From Auanema rhodensis (lineage: Eukaryota; Nematoda; Chromadorea; Rhabditida; Rhabditidae), in contig OZ059898.1 in the NCBI GenBank assembly GCA_964057225.1, positions 1,984,001 through 2,048,000 of the forward strand: a stretch of DNA of 64,000 nt. The letters are read 5' to 3'. The translations under genes and the position numbers were made by a program. Under the pieces are notes generated by a model, which saw only the letters and a list, made by a program, of their open reading frames with translations, did not search any database and was not told the DNA's origin. This document shows positions 14,027-21,270 of the stretch, piece by piece. How positions within the stretch are numbered: the first letter of the stretch is position 1; each line of letters starts with the position of its first letter.

Positions 14027-16841
14027 GAAAAAATTTTTGTCAAAATGTTTTTGGAAGCAATGTTGAGTGTACATGGAAACTCAACATACACTAATGCATC
14101 ATTTTTCAAACGATCATTACTAATTTTTGTATTAAGCATTTCTCAATGTAGTATAGTGCATTCGATGCGGATTTTTAAGCTGCGTCGATCTGTGTTATCA
14201 GATTTGCGCTAGCTTAAAAATGCACCGAGATATCAACTGATATAAGTTCACACTTATATCCTCGATTTTCACCCTGAAGAATTAATTTTTTCGTTGAATA
14301 ACATTCTCCATCGTCTTTGCCTTGAAATAAGGAATCTAAAAACATCTACTTTTTGCTAAATTATTTCGAAATTTTTCGAAAAAATTTTTGTCAAAATGTT
14401 TTTGGAAGCAATGTTGAGTGTACATAGAAACTCAACATACACTAATGCATCATTTTTCAAACGATCATAACTAATTTTTGTATTAAGCGTTTCTCAATGT
14501 AGTATAGTGCATTCGATGCGGATTTTTAAGTTGCGTCGATCTGTGTTATCAGATTTGCGCTAGCTTAAAAATGCACCGAGATATTAACTGATATAAGTTC
14601 ACACTTATATCCTCGATTTTCACCCTGAAGAATTAATTTTTTCGTTGAATAACATTGTCCATCGTCTTTGCCTTGAAAAAAGGAATCTAAAAACATCTAC
14701 TTTTTGCTAAATTATTTTGAAATTTTTCGAAAAAATTTTTGTCAAAATGTTTTTGGAAGCAATGTTGAGTGTACATGGAAACTCAACATACACTAATGCA
14801 TCATTTTTCAAACGATCATAACTAATTTTTGTATTAAGCATTTCTCAATGTAGTATAGTGCATTCGATGCGGATTTTTAAGCTGCGTCGATCTGTGTTAT
14901 CAGATTTGCGCTAGCTTAAAAATGCACCGAGATATTAACTGATATAAGTTCACACTTATATCCTCGATTTTCACCCTGAAGAATTAATTTTTTCGTTGAA
15001 TAACATTGTCCATCGTCTTTGCCTTGAAAAAAGGAATCTAAAAACATCTACTTTTTGCTAAATTATTTCGAAATTTTTCGAAAAAATTTTTGTCAAAATG
15101 TTTTTGGAAGCAATGTTGAGTGTACATGGAAACTCAACATACACTAATGCATCATTTTTCAAACGATCATAACTAAATTTTGTATTAAGCGTTTCTCAAT
15201 GTAGTATAGTGCATTCGATGCGGATTTTTAAGCTGCGTCGATCTGTGTTATCAGATTTGCGCTAGCTTAAAAATGCACCGAGATATTAACTGATATAAGT
15301 TCACACTTATATCCTCGATTTTCACCCTGAAGAATTAATTTTTTCGTTGAATAACATTGTCCATCGTCTTTGCCTTGAAAAAAGGAATCTAAAAACATCT
15401 ACTTTTTGCTAAATTATTTTGAAATTTTTCGAAAAAATTTTTGTCAAAATGTTTTTGGAAGCAATGTTGAGTGTACATGGAAACTCAACATACACTAATG
15501 CATCATTTTTCAAACGATCATAACTAATTTTTGTATTAAGCGTTTCTCAATGTAGTATAGTGCATTCGATGCGGATTTTTAAGCTGCGTCGATCTGTGTT
15601 ATCAGATTTGCGCTTGCTTAAAAATGCACCGAGATATCAACTGATATAAGTTCACACTTATATCCTCGATTTTCACCCTGAAGAATTAATTTTTTTGTTG
15701 AATAACATTGTCCATCGTCTTTGCCTTGAAAAAAGGAATCTAAAAACATCTACTTTTTGCTAAATTATTTTGAAATTTTTCGAAAAAATTTTTGTCAAAA
15801 TGTTTTTGGAAGCAATGTTGAGTGTACATGGGAACTCAACATACACTAATGCATCATTTTTCAAACGATCATAACTAATTTTTGTATTAAGCGTTCCTCA
15901 ATGTAGTATAGTGCATTCGATGCGGATTTTTAAGCTGCGTCGATCTGTGTTATCAGATTTGCGCCAGCTTGAAAATGCACCGAGATATCAACTGATATAA
16001 GTTCACACTTATATCCTCGATTTTCACCCTGAAGAATTAATTTTTTCGTTGAATAACATTGTCCATCGTCTTTGCCTTGAAAAAAGGAATCTAAAAACAT
16101 CTACTTTTTGCCAAATTATTTTGAAATTTTTCGAAAAAATTTTTGTCAAAATGTTTTTGGAAGCAATGTTGAGTGTACATGGAAACTCAACATACACTAA
16201 TGCATCATTTTTCAAACGATCATAACTAATTTTTGTATTAAGCGTTTCTCAATGTAGTATAGTGCATTCGATGCGGATTTTTAAGCTGCGTCGATCTGTG
16301 TTATCAGATTTGCGCTAGCTTACAAATGCACCGAGATATCAACTGATATAAGTTCACACTTATATCCTCGATTTTCACCCTGAAGAATTAATTTTTTCGT
16401 TGAATAACATTGTCCATCGTCTTTGCCTTGAAAAAAGGAATCTAAAAACATCTACTTTTTGCTAAATTATTTTGAAATTTTTCGAAAAAATTTTTGTCAA
16501 AATGTTTTTGGAAGCAATGTTGAGTGTACATGGAAACTCAACATACACTAATGCATCATTTTTCAAACGATCATAACTAATTTTTGTATTAAGCGTTTCT
16601 CAATGTAGTATAGTGCATTCGATGCGGATTTTTAAGCTGCGTCGATCTGTGTTATCAGATTTGCGCTAGCTTAAAAATGCACCGAGATATCAACTGATAT
16701 AAGTTCACACTTATATCCTCGATTTTCACCCTGAAGAATTAATTTTTTCGTTGAATAACATTGTCCATCGTCTTTGCCTTGAAAAAAGGAATCTAAAAAC
16801 ATCTACTTTTTGCTAAATTATTATGAAATTTTTCGAAAAAA

Positions 16842-16876
16842 GTATTCTATTTTACTAGTCTACGACGTTAAATAAG
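16842..16876 (-). repeat. DIRS copy 1 terminal extension at the 3' end
   Basis: Thirty-five bases at the outer edge, starting gtattctattttactagt, lie outside the inverted repeat and have no counterpart at the other end. Their complement is found only in the ICR at 17271-17321. DIRS-1 likewise has a longer right end. In the family model the extension supplies information that is missing from the opposite terminus when ends are joined. The exact first base is uncertain by one or two because of flanking A and T runs. Confidence 0.8.
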
Positions 16877-17025
16877 AATTATATTTATTCGAAATGCTTT
16901 ATTTCGTAATAGGTCCTCACATAAAACAAACAAAAAAAAAATTCAAATTATCTCTCAGGTTCCCTTTCCCACGTTTCTTTGGGCGGGAAACAGTGAGAGT
17001 AAGCGATCGTCCTTATTCATTTCAG
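16877..17025 (-). repeat. DIRS copy 1 inverted terminal repeat, 3' side
   Basis: 149 bp, complementary to 21123-21270. Three differences are visible: an A run of 10 against 9, and two T/C changes near the inner end (ccttattcatttcag here, ccctattcattccag in the complement of the other). Read on the minus strand, the outer part holds two AATAAA hexamers (complements of 16884-16889 and 16898-16903), which would lie at the 3' end of a minus-strand transcript. The open frame across 16894-17085 is just this repeat read through and is not a gene. Confidence 0.93.
16884..16903 (-). terminator. Possible polyadenylation signals of DIRS copy 1
   Basis: Two AATAAA hexamers on the minus strand, at 16889-16884 and 16903-16898, lie near the 3' end of the element's coding strand. 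Because of the inversion, the other terminal repeat shows TTTATT in the same reading direction, so the signal is sense only at the 3' end. AT-rich sequence gives such hexamers easily, and DIRS transcript ends are not always conventional, so this is a weak call. Confidence 0.35.
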
Positions 17026-17270
17026 GTGTCCAAAAAAGGAAGAATAGAAAGGCAGCATGACAATAACAAAATAAAAGAACAATAGTAACAGAAGGAAGGA
17101 AAGGCTGCGGATAGCAGGCAGCATGCTAATTTATCTCTTGCGGTCGTAGTTGGTGCGTTGTGCAGGCTTGAATCTGGAAAGTTATGATGAAGACATCGAA
17201 AGTGGGCGAGCTCGAGTGGAAGTCCTCAGGTTGGTTAGCGGGAGCGCAGTAGGGGTGGAGGTGGGAGATA
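17026..17270 (-). other. DIRS copy 1 spacer between ICR and 3' inverted repeat
   Basis: 245 bp without a convincing ORF, presumably 3' untranslated sequence of the element. The decamer aggcagcatg occurs twice (17050-17059 and 17116-17125). The part next to the inverted repeat is A-rich on the plus strand, and the part near the ICR is G-rich. No function assigned. Confidence 0.6.
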
Positions 17271-17343
17271 TTCGAATAAATATAATTCTTATTTAACGTC
17301 GTAGACTAGTAAAATAGAATAATTATATTTATTCGAAATGCTT
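17271..17343 (-). repeat. DIRS copy 1 internal complementary region (ICR)
   Basis: 17271-17321 is an exact 51-bp reverse complement of the left element end (16843-16893). 17321-17343 is an exact 23-bp reverse complement of the right end (21248-21270). The two complements abut at 17321, which reproduces the joined ends of a circular intermediate. This is the DIRS-1 hallmark. In the accepted model the ICR acts as a template that aligns the cDNA ends for circularisation before recombinase-mediated integration. It lies 2 bp beyond the recombinase stop codon (complement of 17346-17348). The perfect match to both ends argues that the replication cycle has been intact recently. Confidence 0.93.
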
Positions 17344-17345
17344 CT

Positions 17346-18614
17346 TCAAAAAAGAATCTTGGACTGGAACGAGGTTCTTCGCTCATAGTGGGTGAAGAAG
17401 GTTTTTTCTGAAGCCCAGTTAGCCGCCTTGAGGATGTCGCCTATAGGTAGACCTTGCGCTAGTGCCTTCGAGGTCACAGCCGAGCGTGTTGAGTGAGCTT
17501 TGAAGGTAGTGGGTATGCCCGCGCTGTGCAGGGTCTTTCTAATCCAACCAGAAATGGTGGTGGGTTCCACTGCTGCTCCATTCTTTCTGTTAAGAAAGAG
17601 GCATCTTGTTCGGCGGAGTTCCATGGTTCGAGATAGGTATTCATTTATGCAGTTAATAGGGCACAGGTTATTGCGTTTAGGGAAGTTCTCGAACTTCGCC
17701 TCATGCGGGGGTCCCTTAGATCTGTTTTTATTGCGTTTATTTATGAAGAAAGTTAACCCTTCTGCGTCGATACGCATGTGATCTAGGGAGAAAACGGCCA
17801 ATTCGCTCACCCTCTTTGGAGAGCATAGGGCCAATAGAGTGGCTAGCTTGTGAGTGAGAGACTCTAGGCTGAGTTGGACGTTGGGGCCCAGCCTATCAAG
17901 GAAGTCCAAGACTTCGGAGGGGTCCCATGTGTCTACGTACCTAGCCCCTGAAGGCTTCTCTCTGAACAAACCCCTCATGAGGCGGAGGAGCAGCACGTTC
18001 TCCTTTAGGGAGGGGGAGACCCCTAGGTGATCGGCCAATGCGGATATCGCTACCTTGTGTATGCGTACTGTGGAGAAGGCCTTAGTTTGAGCGAGAAATG
18101 ATAGATAGTTAGCAACCGTTACTGGGTTGGGAGTAAAAGGTATCTTCTGCTCATTGCAGTAAGCTTTCCAGTTCTTGAGAGCACAGCCGTACTGTTTGCG
18201 TGTTCCTGGGGCCCAGGATTCGTTTAGGAGTCTCTTAATCTCTGCTGTTACTCCCTCAAAGGAGTTTGTTAAATCTTCCACGCTGCTAATTGGAAATTCG
18301 GCGACTGCAGGAGAGGATGTGGGTTTCCTTCCCGGTCGGACAGCAGGTTCGGGTGTTGGAGCAGCAAGGGAGGCTCCTTGGATCTCTCTTGGAGTAGGGG
18401 AAACCACATTTGGCTCTTCCAGAATGGTGCTATCACTATAGCCGACCTCTGGGAGCTGGCGAGCTTTCCTAAGGTCTTGTGCAGGAGGTGGAAAGGTGGA
18501 AATACGTAAAGTAATCCGTCTGGCAGCTGCTGCCAATTGAACAAGAGTGCGTTCACTCCTAATGCGGCGCAATCTGGAAAGAAGGAGTAGAAAAGGGCGC
18601 ATTTGGCGTTCCAA
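17346..18614 (-). CDS. DIRS tyrosine recombinase (YR), copy 1
   Basis: A 422-codon ORF ending in TGA. It would integrate the circular double-stranded DNA product of reverse transcription by site-specific recombination; family enzymes use Arg, His-x-x-Arg and Tyr. Visible: a helical core-binding (SAM-like) region at about 108-215 (from FPISSVEDL through SAPGTRKQY-like and NYLSFLA segments); catalytic Arg268 in CSPKRVSEL; HSTR at 374-377 giving His374 and Arg377; Trp400 in the second-His/Trp position; and nucleophile Tyr410 in FFTHYERR. The first 346 nt (about 115 codons) overlap the end of the RT ORF in the -1 frame, are Pro/Arg-rich and look unlike recombinase. So the true start may be internal, or expression may need frameshifting, splicing or reinitiation; the ATG at 18614 is only the first available. 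No stop or missing catalytic residue is seen. The plus-strand frames inside are shadows. Confidence 0.92.
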   Translation of the reverse strand: MERQMRPFLLLLSRLRRIRSERTLVQLAAAARRITLRISTFPPPAQDLRKARQLPEVGYSDSTILEEPNVVSPTPREIQGASLAAPTPEPAVRPGRKPTSSPAVAEFPISSVEDLTNSFEGVTAEIKRLLNESWAPGTRKQYGCALKNWKAYCNEQKIPFTPNPVTVANYLSFLAQTKAFSTVRIHKVAISALADHLGVSPSLKENVLLLRLMRGLFREKPSGARYVDTWDPSEVLDFLDRLGPNVQLSLESLTHKLATLLALCSPKRVSELAVFSLDHMRIDAEGLTFFINKRNKNRSKGPPHEAKFENFPKRNNLCPINCINEYLSRTMELRRTRCLFLNRKNGAAVEPTTISGWIRKTLHSAGIPTTFKAHSTRSAVTSKALAQGLPIGDILKAANWASEKTFFTHYERRTSFQSKILF

Positions 18615-21091
18615 GTGGACGCGAACAGGTCTATTTTGGGTTCACCCCATTTGGAAAATATTGATCTAGTGATCTCCGGATGGAGCGACCAGTCTTCCTT
18701 CAAAATTCTGCCGCGGGACAGGCAGTCGGCAGCCGTATTGACTTTTCCCGCTATATGCGATGCTCTGATTCTGAGCTTACGGGTATCGGCAAATTGCCAT
18801 AACTCCAGTGCTAATCTAGTGCCCTTCTGGGATTGACTCCCGCCCCTACGGTTGATGTAGGCAATGGCAGAAGTATTATCTAAGAGTAAGAGAACGTCGA
18901 GATTGCGCCAAGTCTTGCCGAACTCTGTTAGACCCTTCTTTGCTGCAATCAGCTCCAGCCAGTTTATATGGTAGTTAATGCGTTCTGCCTCGGACCAAGA
19001 TCCTGACAAGGTATTACCTTCCCACGAAGCGCCAAAACCCTCCAGGGAGGCATCTGAGGTAATGGAGTATCGGGGAGAAAAGGGCGTGAACGAGGATACT
19101 TCTGATAGGCGGGGAACGTCCTTGGTTCGAAGATCCTCCAGGATCTTTCTTAACGATCGATCTATTCTTAGAATCTGAGGGAAGGCATTGGGATCATTTA
19201 CGTTCGTAATTCCTTTAAGCCGTAGGAGGAAGTGCAGTTCACGGTTTCTGAAGGAGAGGTTAGGTGCTACCAGAGACGCAAAGTTCAATTTTCCCATTAG
19301 CGAGGCTAATGCTCTTATACTCAGCTCTGATTGAGCTGTTAAACGAGTGAGAGACTCGAGCAAACCCTTTTTCTTGGCCTTTGGGAGAGACCAGCTCATC
19401 GATCTTGAATTCAGCTGAATACCAAGAAATTCTATTTCTTGTGTGGGTATCATAATTGATTTATCCCAGTTTATCGTAAAACCCGCGCGATCAAAAGTAA
19501 TTAGAATCTCTGTTAGTTGGGACCTGAGACAATCAGGATCCTCCGAGATGAACAGCCAGTCATCTAAGTAGTTGATGAGATTGATCCCTTTACCCCGAAA
19601 ATGGGATACCAGAACACGCATTAGCTTATGGAATATGTAGGGGGCGGAGCTCAGCCCAAAAGGGAGTGCTCTAAATAGGAAAGTGCGCCCCTCTGCTGTG
19701 AAAGCTAGGAAGGGTTGATCCTTCGGATCGATACTAATCGCGTGGTAGGCTGAATGGAAATCGATTTTGATCATGAAATTATCCTGTCGTAGGAGCGACG
19801 GGATGTCCCGAAGGGATTCTAGCTTGAACTTGGGTACTCGAAGAAAAGTGTTCAGGCGCTTTAAATTGAGGATGAAACGGGCCGTGCCGTCCGCCTTGGG
19901 AACGTGGAAGGTCGGGGATATGAAAACCTTCTCCCTCGGGGCGGCCTCTCGAATGGCGCCAGTGTACAGCAGTTCCTGGATATCCGACCTGGGTTGCTCC
20001 GGCAAGGTAGAGCAGATGGGTGGCAGCGATAAAGGTGGAGGTGTGCGGGCAAAGGGGAGACTATAGCCCTGAACCGCGTTAAGGATCTCCTTGTCCCTGG
20101 AGATGGACGCCCAAAAGGTTGTGGTGGAGGATACCCGGCATGCGAAAGGAAAAGTGACTAACCTCTTTCTCTGGTTAGTAGCGAACGTTGAGAAGGTAGC
20201 TTGTCTCTTGGGAGCTGAGCGTGGCCGTTGGGCATCATTCCTGCGAGGAGTTGTTCTGGAGCTTCTGGACAGTTCGGAGTACGACGATAGTTCTGCTCTG
20301 AGCTTCTTGCCAAACAGTTCGGGTGCCGAATCCTCTGGAGCGTTGTCTACCGGGATCACGGTTCCATAGATGGGAGACTTCTTGAAGCTAGGCATGGCTC
20401 GGTAGGGTTGAGAGATCTTCATCTTGGTTACAGCACACTCTCGCAAGTTGGTGCAGTGGGTCTTGATGTTAGCGCTGAGGAAGCGCTCCACTATGGCAAA
20501 GTATGCCTCCTGTTTTGTTGACAGACGAGAGTCCCTATCTATCCTGCCCAGCTTGCGAATTATCTTGATGTTAGAAAGAACGATTAGATCATTCTCGTAT
20601 GCCGTGCGTATCTCAGCTTCGGACAGACGGATAGTGGGCTTGATGTTATTGTCCACGTGAGTAGTGTAGCGGTCGTCCAAGACCGGTAGTCGAGCGAACG
20701 GTGAGTCGATATTAGGGAGTTCCGAGATGAGCTCAGCTCTCTCGGTCGAGGACATGAGCAGTCCCGAGGCGAGTCTCTCGAAATCAGCAGTCTCGGAGGA
20801 AGATAGGCGAACGAGTGGCCTAGATCTGGGTCCGTGTGCCTCCGGTGGCATGGGGACCGTTTCGTCTTCGTCGTCCTCTGAATAGAGGTCCTCTTTCTCG
20901 GGCTGGTCCGAGTTCGGAGGTGGTGGGGAAGGAGCTTCTACCCTTCTCCTCTCGACGTGTTGACGGTCGGTGGAGATAGACGTTGGAGATGTTGAGCGTG
21001 ACGATCTCGAAGAAGAAGAGCTGAAGGCTCGTACTCTTCTCGGAGAAGTTTCAGTCGGGGCTTGTCCCTGACGAGTGTGGCTTGGAGCCAT
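18269..21091 (-). CDS. DIRS Gag-like/reverse transcriptase/RNase H/methyltransferase-like polyprotein, copy 1
   Basis: A 940-codon ORF that copies element RNA into DNA and degrades the RNA strand. Residues 1-100 are Ser/Arg/Pro-rich, with an acidic stretch at about 66-78. About 100-310 is a helical, basic-tailed region that may be the Gag moiety; no separate gag ORF exists. The RT spans about 365-565: Asp444 in IKIDFHSAYH, ALPFGLSSAP (475-484), the YLDD catalytic box (508-511) and EFLGIQL (554-560). RNase H spans about 675-795: Asp680, Glu713, Asp738 and Asp789, with ASHIAGK nearby. Residues 800-900 (DLFAS at 821, NAKC at 828, FPPF at 864-867) match the post-RNase H domain of DIRS elements described as Dam-like methyltransferase, but FPPF replaces the usual [D/N]PPY. 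The ATG lies 31 nt inside the 5' inverted repeat. The last 346 nt overlap the recombinase ORF. Confidence 0.93.
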   Translation of the reverse strand: MAPSHTRQGQAPTETSPRRVRAFSSSSSRSSRSTSPTSISTDRQHVERRRVEAPSPPPPNSDQPEKEDLYSEDDEDETVPMPPEAHGPRSRPLVRLSSSETADFERLASGLLMSSTERAELISELPNIDSPFARLPVLDDRYTTHVDNNIKPTIRLSEAEIRTAYENDLIVLSNIKIIRKLGRIDRDSRLSTKQEAYFAIVERFLSANIKTHCTNLRECAVTKMKISQPYRAMPSFKKSPIYGTVIPVDNAPEDSAPELFGKKLRAELSSYSELSRSSRTTPRRNDAQRPRSAPKRQATFSTFATNQRKRLVTFPFACRVSSTTTFWASISRDKEILNAVQGYSLPFARTPPPLSLPPICSTLPEQPRSDIQELLYTGAIREAAPREKVFISPTFHVPKADGTARFILNLKRLNTFLRVPKFKLESLRDIPSLLRQDNFMIKIDFHSAYHAISIDPKDQPFLAFTAEGRTFLFRALPFGLSSAPYIFHKLMRVLVSHFRGKGINLINYLDDWLFISEDPDCLRSQLTEILITFDRAGFTINWDKSIMIPTQEIEFLGIQLNSRSMSWSLPKAKKKGLLESLTRLTAQSELSIRALASLMGKLNFASLVAPNLSFRNRELHFLLRLKGITNVNDPNAFPQILRIDRSLRKILEDLRTKDVPRLSEVSSFTPFSPRYSITSDASLEGFGASWEGNTLSGSWSEAERINYHINWLELIAAKKGLTEFGKTWRNLDVLLLLDNTSAIAYINRRGGSQSQKGTRLALELWQFADTRKLRIRASHIAGKVNTAADCLSRGRILKEDWSLHPEITRSIFSKWGEPKIDLFASTWNAKCALFYSFFPDCAALGVNALLFNWQQLPDGLLYVFPPFHLLHKTLGKLASSQRSAIVIAPFWKSQMWFPLLQERSKEPPLLLQHPNLLSDREGNPHPLLQSPNFQLAAWKI

Positions 21092-21122
21092 GGACGATCG
21101 TATGTGAGGCTCAACGAAAAAA
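21092..21122 (-). other. DIRS copy 1 leader between 5' inverted repeat and start codon
   Basis: A 31-nt gap from the inner end of the terminal repeat to the ATG (complement of 21089-21091). G follows the ATG, but no purine stands at -3. The promoter is presumably inside the terminal repeat, as in DIRS-1; no clear TATA box can be assigned in such AT-rich sequence. Confidence 0.5.
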
Positions 21123-21270
21123 CTGGAATGAATAGGGACGATCGCTTACTCTCACTGTTTCCCGCCCAAAGAAACGTGGGAAAGGGAACCTGAGAGATAA
21201 TTTGAATTTTTTTTTGTTTGTTTTATGTGAGGACCTATTACGAAATAAAGCATTTCGAATAAATATAATT
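21123..21270 (-). repeat. DIRS copy 1 inverted terminal repeat, 5' side
   Basis: 148 bp, reverse complement of 16877-17025 with one length difference in the T/A run and two substitutions. On the minus strand it precedes the RT ORF and probably carries the element promoter. The outermost two T residues could equally belong to the satellite, so the outer border is 21268-21270. The minus-strand open frame across 21111-21344 runs from the satellite through this repeat and is not a gene. Confidence 0.93.

Larger units (their letters stand above)
1..16841. repeat. Satellite array block 1, 48 head-to-tail 351-bp monomers
   Basis: The motif gaaaaaatttttgtcaaaat recurs at 1, 352, 703, 1054, 1398, 1749 and so on to 16484, with the next start at 16835, so the monomer is 351 bp. 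The block contains no gene. Total length is 48 x 351 minus 14: monomer 4 (1054-1397) has a 7-bp deletion, and seven monomers starting at 2802, 3503, 8416, 9819, 11573, 13327 and 13677 are 350 bp because gcggattttta became gcgggtttta. Block-specific variants include gtatcaagcattt, aagttgcgtcg, tacatagaaac and acattctccatcg. The last monomers (15431-16841) are close to consensus. All monomers share one orientation. This is non-coding satellite DNA, probably heterochromatic; a centromeric role is possible but not shown. Confidence 0.98.
16842..21268 (-). mobile_element. DIRS-type tyrosine-recombinase retrotransposon, copy 1 (complete)
   Basis: A 4427-bp element, visibly more GC-rich than the satellite, inserted between gaaaaaa and tttttgtc of a monomer without target-site duplication. 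The monomer phase on both sides gives exactly 4427 inserted bases. It has inverted terminal repeats (16877-17025 and 21123-21270), a terminal extension (16842-16876), an internal complementary region (17271-17343) and two long overlapping minus-strand ORFs encoding RT/RNase H and a tyrosine recombinase. This combination defines DIRS1-like elements. LTR elements (integrase, direct repeats), PAT/Ngaro (split direct repeats) and Cryptons (no RT) do not fit. Intact ORFs and near-perfect terminal structures suggest a young, possibly autonomous copy. Copy 2 lies at 29694-34120. Confidence 0.96.

Noticed and set aside
16024-16215. 63-codon minus-strand ORFs in satellite (also 48046-48237)
   Set aside because: Chance open frames in near-consensus monomers with gccaaat ends; neighbouring monomers have stops in the same frame.
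16894-17085. Small ORFs across the DIRS terminal repeats (also 21111-21344, 29746-29937, 33963-34196)
   Set aside because: They are the inverted repeat read through, partly fused to satellite or spacer, with no independent coding evidence.
17500-20660. Several 60-100-codon frames opposite or out of frame to the DIRS ORFs (and the same set 12,852 bp downstream)
   Set aside because: Shadows of the long RT and recombinase ORFs, with no recognisable domain.
16842-21268. LTR retrotransposon, PAT/Ngaro or Crypton
   Set aside because: Terminal repeats are inverted with an internal complementary region, the integrating enzyme is a tyrosine recombinase, and an RT is present; only DIRS1-like elements combine these.
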